A stretch of 12,152 bases of DNA from positions 1-12,152 of the forward strand of contig JAIXVS010000223.1 of the NCBI GenBank assembly GCA_027482795.1, written 5' to 3'. Both the position numbers and the translations under genes were made by a program. The notes below the pieces were generated by a model, which was not told where the DNA came from, ran no database searches, and saw only the letters and a program-made list of their open reading frames with translations. This stretch comes from Rhodobacter sp. (lineage in GTDB: Bacteria; Pseudomonadota; Alphaproteobacteria; Rhodobacterales; Rhodobacteraceae). Below are positions 6,135 to 12,152 of this stretch, piece after piece (the first letter of the stretch is position 1; the number at the start of each line of letters is the position of its first letter).

Positions 6135-7685
6135 ATGACATATCTTGCGCCCCAAATGCCCGACTCCCCCTCGACCGCCATTGTCATTGGCGCTGGCATG
6201 GGCGGGCTTGCCGCCGCCATGCGGCTGGGGGCCAAGGGATATAAAGTCACAGTGATTGACCGTTTGGATATGCCAGGCGGGCGCGGCAGTTCTATTTCCA
6301 AAGACGGCCACCGCTTTGACCTTGGCCCCACGATTGTGACCGTGCCGCAAGGTCTGCGCGATTTATGGGCCATCTGCGGGCGCGATTTTGACGCTGATGT
6401 TGACCTGCGCGCATTGGCAGATTTCTACCAAATCCGCTGGCAAGACGGCAGCCATTTCACCGCCCGCAGCGAAACCGCCGCCATGCAGGCCGAAGTCGCC
6501 CGTCTATCGCCGCGCGATGTTAAGGGCTATGCCAAGTTTCTAAAAGACGCCGAGGCGCGCTATTGGTTTGGCTATGAGAATCTTGGCCGCCGCAGCATGG
6601 GACGGCTGATGGACATTGTCAAAGTCCTGCCCACCTTTGCCCGCCTGCGCGCAGATCGTTCCGTCTATGCTCATGCCGCAGCAAGGGTGCGGGACGAACG
6701 GCTGCGCTTTGCCCTATCTTTCCATCCGCTGTTTATCGGCGGTGATCCGTTCCACGTCACATCCATGTACATTTTGGTCAGCCACTTGGAAAAAGAATTT
6801 GGCGTACATTATGCCATGGGCGGGGTGGCGGCGATTGCTGCGGCCATGGCAAAGGTGATCTTGTCTCAGGGCGGAACCCTGCAATTCAACGCCGATATTG
6901 ACCAGATTTTGGTGGAAAATGGCCGCGCTGTTGGCGTGCAACTGGCAGATGGGCAGCGCATGGCGGCCGATGTCGTGGTATCCAACGCCGATGCGGGGCA
7001 CACCTATGACCATTTGCTGCGCAATACGCCACGCAAACGCTGGACACCCGCCAAAACGGCCAGCCGCCGTTGGTCAATGAGCCTGTTCGTGTGGTATTTC
7101 GGAACCAAAGGCACCACGCTTAAATGGCGCGATGTTGGGCATCATACCATCGTGGTCGGCCCCCGCTACCGCGATCATATCAAAGACATTTTTCAGCGCG
7201 GCATATTGGCCGAGGATATGAGCCTATATGTTCACCGCCCGTCCGTGACCGATCCATCCGTCGCCCCAGCGGGGGACGATACGTTCTATGTCCTGTCCCC
7301 CGTGCCGCATTTGGGCATCGGCACAACCGATTGGACAACCGAGGCCGAGGTTTACAAGGCCAAAATGCTAGAGGTGCTGGAAGACCGCCTTTTGCCCGGC
7401 CTGTCACAGCATATCGGGCCCGAGCTTGTGCTCACCCCCGAAGATTTCAAATCGCGCTATCGCAGCCCCTATGGTGCGGGCTTTTCGATTGAACCGCGCA
7501 TTTTGCAATCGGCCTATTTCCGCCCGCACAATATTAGTGAGGAGGTGGAAAACCTGTTCCTTGTTGGCGCTGGCACACATCCTGGTGCGGGCCTGCCAGG
7601 CGTAATTTCCAGCGCGGAGGTTACGGGTAACCTGATCCCACCCGCCCCGCGCCCCATGCGCGCCAAAGCCTTGGCTGCAAAATGA
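6135..7685 (+). CDS. crtI: Phytoene desaturase CrtI
   Basis: 516-residue FAD-dependent desaturase that introduces double bonds into phytoene at the membrane. In organisms that also have crtA/crtC/crtD the Rhodobacter-type enzyme usually stops at neurosporene (three steps); the product cannot be decided from sequence here. Visible features: N-terminal dinucleotide-binding fold AIVIGAGMGGLAAAM (15-29) ending in VIDR (40-43), PGGRGSS, RFDLGPTIVTVP, and the C-terminal FAD motif FLVGAGTHPGAGLPGV (475-490), the signature of bacterial CrtI. Length is standard. The ATG at 6135 has an AGGG-type Shine-Dalgarno (6124-6127) 7 nt upstream; a second in-frame ATG at 6156 is possible but less well placed. 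The gene is divergent from crtA and its start lies 15 bp from a PpsR operator. It overlaps crtB by 4 nt. Confidence 0.96.
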   Translation: MTYLAPQMPDSPSTAIVIGAGMGGLAAAMRLGAKGYKVTVIDRLDMPGGRGSSISKDGHRFDLGPTIVTVPQGLRDLWAICGRDFDADVDLRALADFYQIRWQDGSHFTARSETAAMQAEVARLSPRDVKGYAKFLKDAEARYWFGYENLGRRSMGRLMDIVKVLPTFARLRADRSVYAHAAARVRDERLRFALSFHPLFIGGDPFHVTSMYILVSHLEKEFGVHYAMGGVAAIAAAMAKVILSQGGTLQFNADIDQILVENGRAVGVQLADGQRMAADVVVSNADAGHTYDHLLRNTPRKRWTPAKTASRRWSMSLFVWYFGTKGTTLKWRDVGHHTIVVGPRYRDHIKDIFQRGILAEDMSLYVHRPSVTDPSVAPAGDDTFYVLSPVPHLGIGTTDWTTEAEVYKAKMLEVLEDRLLPGLSQHIGPELVLTPEDFKSRYRSPYGAGFSIEPRILQSAYFRPHNISEEVENLFLVGAGTHPGAGLPGVISSAEVTGNLIPPAPRPMRAKALAAK

Positions 7686-8737
7686 ATGGCGCGGTGATTG
7701 CCCCCAATGATCTGGCCGCCTGCCGCGAGGCTATTCGGACAGGCAGCTATTCCTTTCACGCCGCATCGCGGCTGTTGCCTGCAAAAGTGCGCGATCCTGC
7801 GCTGGCGCTGTATGCTTTTTGCCGCCTTGCCGATGATGCGGTAGACGAGGGGTGCGATAAGGTCGGCGCGGTGCTGTCCTTGCGCGACCGTTTGGATTTG
7901 GTCTATGCGGGCCGCCCGCAAAACGCCGCCGCTGACCGCGCCTTTGCCGCAGTGGTTGCCGCGCATGACATGCCGCGCGCGCTGCCCGATGCCCTGCTGG
8001 AAGGCTTTGCTTGGGATGCCGCAAACCGCCGTTATGATACCTTTGATGATCTGTGCGGTTACGGCGCGCGGGTGGCCAGTGCCGTGGGCGCGATGATGTG
8101 CGTGCTGATGGGGGTGCGTGGGGCCGATGCACTGGCGCGGGCCTGCGATTTGGGCCTTGCCATGCAGCTGACGAACATCGCCCGCGACATCGGCACCGAT
8201 GCGCGCGAAGGGCGGTTTTACGTGCCGCAGGCTTGGGCCAACGAGGTGGGGCTGGACGATGGCGCAATCCTGAACGCCGCCCAAACCCCCAGCGCGCCGC
8301 CCGATCTTCGCCTGACAGCAATCACCCAGCGCCTGCTGCATCAGGCCGATCTGCTGTATCTGCGGGCCGAGGCGGGGATACCCGCGCTGCCACTGTCATC
8401 GCGCCCCGCGATTTATGCCGCGCGCCATATCTATGCGGGCATTGGCGGGGCGATTGCACGTACGGGCTATCATGCGCTGCATTCGCGTGCCCATACATCC
8501 AAGGGGCAAAAGCTGGGTTGGCTGGCCCTGTCTGGCCTGCGCGCAGCTGCCAGTGTCGTGCTGCCAAACCCCGCGCGCCTACATGCCCGCCCGCATCCCG
8601 AAGTTGCGTTTTTGGTTGATGCCGCTGCCGATGCCCGCGCCCAAACCCGCCGTTCTGACGCCCTTTTCGCCGTTTTGGCCCAGCTAGAGGCGCAAGATCG
8701 TGGATTGCCCCTTGGCAACAGGGGGCGCGCAGCCTAG
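7682..8737 (+). CDS. crtB: Phytoene synthase CrtB
   Basis: 351-residue trans-isoprenyl diphosphate synthase of the squalene/phytoene synthase family; it joins two geranylgeranyl-PP head to head into phytoene, the first committed carotenoid step. Both Mg-binding Asp motifs are present: DDAVD (51-55) in YAFCRLADDAVDEG, and NIARDIGTDAREGRFYVP (165-182) with Asp169 and Asp173. SFHAASRLLP (24-33) is the family's N-terminal substrate-site motif. The ATG overlaps the crtI stop (ATGA, 7682-7685) and has no good Shine-Dalgarno, so translation is probably coupled to crtI. Length is normal. crtI-crtB followed by tspO is the usual purple-bacterial order, and the same GGPP precursor is supplied by crtE at the right edge. 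Confidence 0.96.
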   Translation: MNGAVIAPNDLAACREAIRTGSYSFHAASRLLPAKVRDPALALYAFCRLADDAVDEGCDKVGAVLSLRDRLDLVYAGRPQNAAADRAFAAVVAAHDMPRALPDALLEGFAWDAANRRYDTFDDLCGYGARVASAVGAMMCVLMGVRGADALARACDLGLAMQLTNIARDIGTDAREGRFYVPQAWANEVGLDDGAILNAAQTPSAPPDLRLTAITQRLLHQADLLYLRAEAGIPALPLSSRPAIYAARHIYAGIGGAIARTGYHALHSRAHTSKGQKLGWLALSGLRAAASVVLPNPARLHARPHPEVAFLVDAAADARAQTRRSDALFAVLAQLEAQDRGLPLGNRGRAA

Positions 8738-8753
8738 CTGTGAAGCCTCACAG
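8738..8753. repeat. Small palindrome between crtB and tspO
   Basis: CTGTGA-AGCC-TCACAG is a perfect 6-bp inverted repeat with a 4-nt loop. It starts on the base after the crtB stop and ends directly before the tspO Shine-Dalgarno AAAGG (8754-8758). No T-run follows, so it is not a standard terminator. As RNA it could form a short hairpin beside the ribosome site. As DNA, the TGTGA-N4-TCACA core resembles a CRP/FNR-family half-site pair with FNR-like spacing. Function unknown. Confidence 0.55.
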
Positions 8754-8765
8754 AAAGGTTTGCCA

Positions 8766-9239
8766 ATGAGCATTGCGCTGTTTCTCACCTTTTTCGCGGC
8801 CGCTTTCGCCGCAGCCTCGACGGGCGCATTTTTTCCAACGGGCGATTGGTATAAATCCCTGCGCAAGCCCGTTTGGGTGCCGCCAAATTGGGCCTTTCCC
8901 GTGGTGTGGACAGCGCTGTATATCCTAATGTCATGGGCCGCGATGCGCGTGGGGGTGTCGGGCGCGGATGGCGCAGTCATTGCCCAAGCCCTTGGCTTTT
9001 GGGCGCTGCAAGTCGCGCTAAATGCCATTTGGACCCCTGTTTTCTTTGGCCTGCGCCGTATGCGCGCGGCCCTTGCCATTATGGCAGGGCTATGGGCGGC
9101 GGTGCTGGGCACGGGCCTGACATTCTACAGCATCGATCCTGTCGCGGGCTGGATGATTGCGCCCTATGTGCTGTGGGTGTCGATTGCCTTTGCGCTGAAC
9201 GCGGCAGTGCTGCGGCTAAACCCTGGGGCATCGGCCTAA
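8766..9239 (+). CDS. tspO: TspO/MBR family tryptophan-rich sensory protein
   Basis: 157-residue integral membrane protein with five hydrophobic segments, the bacterial homologue of the mitochondrial 18-kDa translocator protein. In Rhodobacter sphaeroides TspO sits in the outer membrane, binds porphyrins and down-regulates photosynthesis genes under oxygen. Family hallmarks: PTGDWYKSLRKP (24-35), WVPPNWAFPVVW (37-48) leading into LYILM, NAIWTPVFFGLRR (86-98) and a last helix APYVLWVSIAFALNAAVLRLN with the usual Trp and Asn. The ATG at 8766 has AAAGG 7 nt upstream, and homology starts at MSIALFLTFF; the frame is open further upstream only inside crtB. It follows crtB after 28 nt and likely shares its transcript. 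Its TAA overlaps the stop of the convergent crtC by 4 nt. Length is typical. Confidence 0.95.
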   Translation: MSIALFLTFFAAAFAAASTGAFFPTGDWYKSLRKPVWVPPNWAFPVVWTALYILMSWAAMRVGVSGADGAVIAQALGFWALQVALNAIWTPVFFGLRRMRAALAIMAGLWAAVLGTGLTFYSIDPVAGWMIAPYVLWVSIAFALNAAVLRLNPGASA

Positions 9240-10102
9240 CCTGCCCAGCCCACCCTGCGCGGCACACGGCAGGCAACCATGGCTTGGATCAGCTTATTGT
9301 CATATCGGCGCAGGTCTAAGGTTTCGTGCATACCTGTCACCCTTTCGCCATCCAACGTCGTGTCCATCATGGTGCGGGCATAAAACGGCGCTTCCAACAG
9401 GGCCATGCGTTGCCGCGCCGCAGCGCCCGCATCGCCGCGCGTGGCGCGGGCAATACCCCATGCCGTGCGGGGCAGGGGGGCAAATGGGGGCGGCGTGACC
9501 TGCATAGCGCTGCCATCAGGGGCGAAATTCAGCCCCAGTTCCAGCGTTGATCCATCGCGCCGCAGGGCATCGTAATAGACCGATGCGCCAGATGCGCGCG
9601 GATAGCGCCCCCATGTCCAATGGGTGAAATCAGCCTCCAGCGGGTCGGTTCCAAAATTGGCATCAAAATACCCATGGCCCTGCCATTTATGCGCGGGCGA
9701 TATATCGACTTCAATCCGCGCAATCGGGGCAAAGGGCCGCCAGATATGGCGCGCGTCTGGGGTCAGTTTCGCCTCGACCGATGTAATGGCGCTGGGCGCC
9801 AGGCGAATTTGCCCCTGCACGCGGCCCACACGGGGCAGCGCCGATATCTCGTTGATATCAATCACCAAACTGCCACCCTGCCATGCCATACGGCTGGGGC
9901 CAACTTGCAACGCATCGCGCGATTGCTGCAGCGCAGCCTCACCCCGATCTGTCATGGTAAAGCGGGGGCGGGGGCCAAAGGTGGCCACATTAATGCAGGC
10001 GTGATTGGCAGGGTTGCCGCGCCCCGACCACGCATACCACGGCGAGAATACCGCGCCGATCATCCCAATCACCGAAACCGCGCTGGCTCCATCATCTGAC
10101 AC
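9236..10102 (-). CDS. crtC: Carotenoid 1,2-hydratase / hydroxyneurosporene synthase CrtC
   Basis: CrtC adds water to the terminal 1,2 double bond of neurosporene-type carotenes on the way to spheroidene. Family motifs: AVFSPWYAWSGRG, NPANHACINVA, TMTDRGEAAL, HIWRPFAPIARIEVD, WQGHGYFDANFGTDPLEADF, WTWGRYPR and the C-terminal LDLRRYDNK. The start is uncertain. I give the GTG at 10102 (288 residues), 42 nt past the crtD stop; the first in-frame ATG is at 10063 (275 residues), which is where some Rhodobacter CrtC annotations begin (MIAFIGSVF there, MIGAVFSP here). However, the conserved-looking PPAGGYAWWYVDG extends upstream of both, and the frame is open through the end of crtD without ATG, GTG or TTG until an ATG near 10357. 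Downstream of crtD in a two-gene operon, convergent with tspO and overlapping it by 4 nt at the stops. Confidence 0.9.
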   Translation of the reverse strand: MSDDGASAVSVIGMIGAVFSPWYAWSGRGNPANHACINVATFGPRPRFTMTDRGEAALQQSRDALQVGPSRMAWQGGSLVIDINEISALPRVGRVQGQIRLAPSAITSVEAKLTPDARHIWRPFAPIARIEVDISPAHKWQGHGYFDANFGTDPLEADFTHWTWGRYPRASGASVYYDALRRDGSTLELGLNFAPDGSAMQVTPPPFAPLPRTAWGIARATRGDAGAAARQRMALLEAPFYARTMMDTTLDGERVTGMHETLDLRRYDNKLIQAMVACRVPRRVGWAG

Positions 10103-10143
10103 GCCATCGACATACCACCACGCGTAACCGCCCGCTGGCGGGC

Positions 10144-11652
10144 TTACGGTGAAATCGGGCCGTTCAATATCGCCGCGGCCGCGTGCTGGCCCGACAATGC
10201 CACCATCGGCACCCCCGCCCCTGGATGCGCCCCGCCCCCCGCCAGAAACAGCCCCTTGACCCGTGTCTGCGCCGTTGGCCGCAGCATTGGGGCCAGCAGC
10301 GATTGGGGGCTGCGCCCGTAAATCGCCCCCATCGAGGCTGGAAACAACGCCTCCCATCCCTGCGGCGTGGTCAGCGCCGCGCGCGGCGGCAGTGTTTGAA
10401 AGCGCAGGTTGAAGCGGGATAGCTGAGTTAGCATTTCGGTCTGACATTGGTCTGGCTCATTCGGGTTAGGGGGGATGCCCGCCTTCAAAGGCGCGGCATT
10501 CATAATGATTTCAAAGCGTTCGGCAGTGGCTGGTGCATCGCCCGTGCTGCGATCTTGCGCGCAGATATACAAGGTTGGATCGCGGCCCATTTGGCCGCGC
10601 GCAATGGCCCCAAAGTCCAGCGTAGGATTGCCGCCGAAGAACACATTGTGATGGATCAGATCAGGCGCATCAGGGTTGGTCTGCGCTGCAAAGGCCCAGA
10701 CATAGGCCGAAAGGCTGCGCGGCTGCGCGGCGCTTTGGCGCACAGCGCCTTGCGCCCTTTCCCCCAAAAGCCCTGCGGTCAGCGCCGCAGGATCGCCGTT
10801 AAAGGTCACGCTTCGCGCCGCAATTTCGCTGCCATCTGCAAGCTGAACGGCAACCGCGCGTCCATGTTGCACCTTGATATGCTGTGCAGCAACTCCGCAG
10901 CGAAACTGCACGCCTTTTTCCCGCGCCAGCCGTACCAGCCCCTCTGCCAGCGCCGCCATACCGCCCTGCACGGCCCATACGCCTGCCGCCTCGGCCTGCC
11001 AAACAAGCGCCAGAACGGCGGGGGATTTTTGCGGCGCGCCGCCCACATAGGTGGCATAGCGGCCAAAAAGCTGCACAAGACGCGGGTCAGAAAATTGCCC
11101 CGCCAGCCAGCGTGCCAGTGTCATATGCGGCAAAAGCGCGGGCCAAATGGCGGGGCGCTGCGCGGCAGCAAGGGCGATGGCACCCAACTGCGGCTTGCCC
11201 GCGCGCATCATGGGCCCGTCAAACGCGTTATACATCGCGCGCGTCAGCCGATCAAACCGCAGATAGTCCCGCGCCGCCCTTGGCCCTGCAAAGCGGCCAA
11301 TTGCATCAGCGTTGGCATCCCTATCGGTAAACAGATCCAACTGCGATCCATCTTGCCAGAAATGGCGCGCTAAAATCGGCTGGGGAATCAGCGTGACATA
11401 ATTGGCCAGCCGCGCCCCCGCGCGCGCGAACAGGGTTTCAAAGACATCGGGCAGGGTCAGCACGGTTGGGCCTGTGTCCACTGGCCCCGCATCCGACGGT
11501 AGGCTGCGAATTTTCCCGCCCAAATGCGCCTGTGCTTCGATCACCGTCACATCGCGCCCGTTTGAGGCCAGCGCAATGGCCGCACACAGCCCGCCCACGC
11601 CTGCCCCAATCACCACATCGCGCGGCATGTCCAATTTTTCTGCATGACCCAT
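10144..11652 (-). CDS. crtD: Hydroxyneurosporene/methoxyneurosporene desaturase CrtD
   Basis: FAD-dependent carotenoid 3,4-desaturase of the CrtI family; in the spheroidene pathway it acts after CrtC and CrtF. With the ATG at 11652 it has 502 residues. It shows the N-terminal FAD fold DVVIGAGVGGLCAAIAL (12-28) with VIEA, GGKIRSL, DTGPTVLTLP and the C-terminal FLAGGGAHPGAGVPMVALSG. I call it CrtD rather than a second CrtI because of its operon with crtC, divergence from crtE and departures from CrtI (GGGAHPGAGVPMV instead of GAGTHPGAGLPGV). Possible starts are TTG 11679, ATG 11652 and ATG 11628 (494 residues, closest to the 494-495 of Rhodobacter CrtD); none has a convincing Shine-Dalgarno. 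The promoter lies in the divergent region with two PpsR sites. Confidence 0.93.
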   Translation of the reverse strand: MGHAEKLDMPRDVVIGAGVGGLCAAIALASNGRDVTVIEAQAHLGGKIRSLPSDAGPVDTGPTVLTLPDVFETLFARAGARLANYVTLIPQPILARHFWQDGSQLDLFTDRDANADAIGRFAGPRAARDYLRFDRLTRAMYNAFDGPMMRAGKPQLGAIALAAAQRPAIWPALLPHMTLARWLAGQFSDPRLVQLFGRYATYVGGAPQKSPAVLALVWQAEAAGVWAVQGGMAALAEGLVRLAREKGVQFRCGVAAQHIKVQHGRAVAVQLADGSEIAARSVTFNGDPAALTAGLLGERAQGAVRQSAAQPRSLSAYVWAFAAQTNPDAPDLIHHNVFFGGNPTLDFGAIARGQMGRDPTLYICAQDRSTGDAPATAERFEIIMNAAPLKAGIPPNPNEPDQCQTEMLTQLSRFNLRFQTLPPRAALTTPQGWEALFPASMGAIYGRSPQSLLAPMLRPTAQTRVKGLFLAGGGAHPGAGVPMVALSGQHAAAAILNGPISP

Positions 11653-11681
11653 CAGGCGATTGTTGACTTGCGCGCGCAATA

Positions 11682-11699
11682 TGTCCAGTATGATTTACA
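11682..11699. promoter_or_regulatory. PpsR/CrtJ operator 1 in the crtD-crtE divergent region
   Basis: TGTCCAGTATGATTTACA is an exact TGT-N12-ACA match, 29 bp upstream of the crtD ATG at 11652 and 5 bp from the neighbouring operator. Tandem sites with short spacing are typical of PpsR/CrtJ-repressed promoters. The protein itself is not encoded in the window. Confidence 0.83.
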
Positions 11700-11704
11700 C
11701 ATGC

Positions 11705-11722
11705 TGTCAGAAAATATTGACA
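11705..11722. promoter_or_regulatory. PpsR/CrtJ operator 2 in the crtD-crtE divergent region, overlapping a -35 box
   Basis: TGTCAGAAAATATTGACA is an exact TGT-N12-ACA match with a stronger dyad (TGTCA...TGACA). Its right half is TTGACA (11717-11722), a perfect -35 box for crtE on the + strand; the left half reads CTGACA on the minus strand, a near-perfect -35 for crtD. I found no good -10 at 17-18 bp for either gene, so exact promoters are not assigned. It starts 23 bp after the first operator of this region. Confidence 0.83.
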
Positions 11723-11767
11723 CTCCGTCATATTGACCGCCGCCAAACCCGTGTAAAGGGGGCTAAC

Positions 11768-12152
11768 ATGCCGTTTACTGCCAGACTTGATGCTGCAACC
11801 GCTGCCGTTTTGGCGCGGGCGATGGACGGCGGGCCAAGCCAGTTGGCGCGGGCCTTGCATTACGCAGTCACCCCTGGGGGCGCGCGGATTAGGCCGACAA
11901 TCCTGCTTTCGGTCGCATCGGCCTGCGGCGATGATCGCCCTGCGCTGTCTGATGCCGCCGCTGTCGCGCTGGAACTAATCCACTGCGCAAGTCTGGTTCA
12001 TGATGACCTTCCCTGTTTTGACGATGCCGATATGCGGCGCGGCAAGGCCACAGTGCACAAAGCCTTTTCGCAGCCCCTTGCCGTGCTGACGGGCGATAGC
12101 CTGATCGTGCTGGCTTTTGATATTCTGGCCGCCGCAGCACAGGATGGGACAA
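11768..12152 (+). CDS. crtE: Geranylgeranyl diphosphate synthase CrtE (5' part, runs off the window)
   Basis: The frame from the ATG at 11768 is open to the window edge (128 complete codons), about 45% of a usual CrtE of roughly 290 residues. It is an E-type polyprenyl diphosphate synthase that makes C20 geranylgeranyl-PP for carotenoids (CrtB) and the bacteriochlorophyll tail. Visible motifs: the diphosphate-binding GGARIRP (37-43, where the family usually has GGKRxRP), SLVHDD (75-80) and the first Asp-rich motif DDLPCFDDAD (79-88) followed by RRGKATVHKAF. The five-residue spacing to Asp85 is typical of GGPP/FPP synthases of this type. The second Asp-rich motif lies beyond the edge. Shine-Dalgarno AAAGGGGG (11755-11762) lies just upstream. 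Divergent from crtD-crtC across a PpsR-controlled region; crtF would be expected downstream. Confidence 0.94.
   Translation, partial: MPFTARLDAATAAVLARAMDGGPSQLARALHYAVTPGGARIRPTILLSVASACGDDRPALSDAAAVALELIHCASLVHDDLPCFDDADMRRGKATVHKAFSQPLAVLTGDSLIVLAFDILAAAAQDGT

Noticed and set aside
9852..9861. TTGATATCAA palindrome, resembling an FNR/FnrL site
   Set aside because: The FNR consensus needs four bases between TTGAT and ATCAA; here there is no spacer, and it lies within the crtC coding sequence (residues IDI).
10103..10447. Upstream extension of the crtC frame to about 400 residues
   Set aside because: Except for the last part (finding on the crtC start), the sequence is Gly/Ala-rich and lies over the conserved C-terminus of crtD, so it is not real protein.
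1..12152. tRNA or rRNA genes, insertion sequences, CRISPR arrays, phage or defence systems
   Set aside because: None was seen. Coding sequence of recognised families fills the window, and the only gene-free stretches are two control regions of about 120 bp and gaps under 30 bp.

Overview
The window is one end of the photosynthesis gene cluster of an aerobic or facultative anoxygenic phototroph, most likely a member of the Rhodobacterales (Alphaproteobacteria). Three things support this. The gene content and order (crtA-bchI-bchD-bchO facing crtI-crtB-tspO, then crtD-crtC facing crtE) match the well-known Rhodobacter/Roseobacter arrangement. The DNA is GC-rich. Both divergent intergenic regions carry perfect TGT-N12-ACA sites of the redox/light repressor PpsR/CrtJ. 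The presence of crtA, crtC and crtD points to the spheroidene/spheroidenone carotenoid branch.

Layout. Positions 1-1646 (+) are the end of a sugar-uptake locus: the 3' part of a beta-propeller glycoside hydrolase (GH32/43/68-like) and a complete MalK/UgpC-type ABC transporter ATPase. The photosynthesis cluster starts at once, with stop codons overlapping by 4 nt. Positions 1643-6010 (-) form the operon crtA-bchI-bchD-bchO, in which every junction overlaps by 1-4 nt. Positions 6011-6134 are a divergent control region with two PpsR sites 63 bp apart. Positions 6135-9239 (+) hold crtI, crtB and tspO. Positions 9236 to about 10102 (-) are crtC, convergent with tspO and overlapping it by 4 nt. It is preceded by crtD (10144-11652, -). 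Positions 11653-11767 are a second divergent control region with two tandem PpsR sites. From 11768 (+), crtE runs off the window edge.

How the genes work together. CrtE makes geranylgeranyl-PP, CrtB condenses it to phytoene, and CrtI desaturates that to neurosporene/lycopene-type carotenes. CrtC and CrtD then hydrate and desaturate the ends (CrtF, not in the window, would methylate), and CrtA adds the keto group that gives spheroidenone under oxygen. BchI and BchD are two of the three Mg-chelatase subunits at the entry to bacteriochlorophyll synthesis, and BchO is the hydrolase-like accessory protein of that step. TspO is an outer-membrane regulator linked to tetrapyrrole/oxygen control of the same cluster.

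No RNA gene, mobile element, CRISPR array or novel defence-type system is visible. The cluster itself is a known system. The points worth a second look are the operator architecture of the two control regions, a 15-bp in-frame tandem repeat with G-tracts at the start of bchD, the lack of a normal start codon for the conserved N-terminus of crtC, and a small palindrome before tspO.
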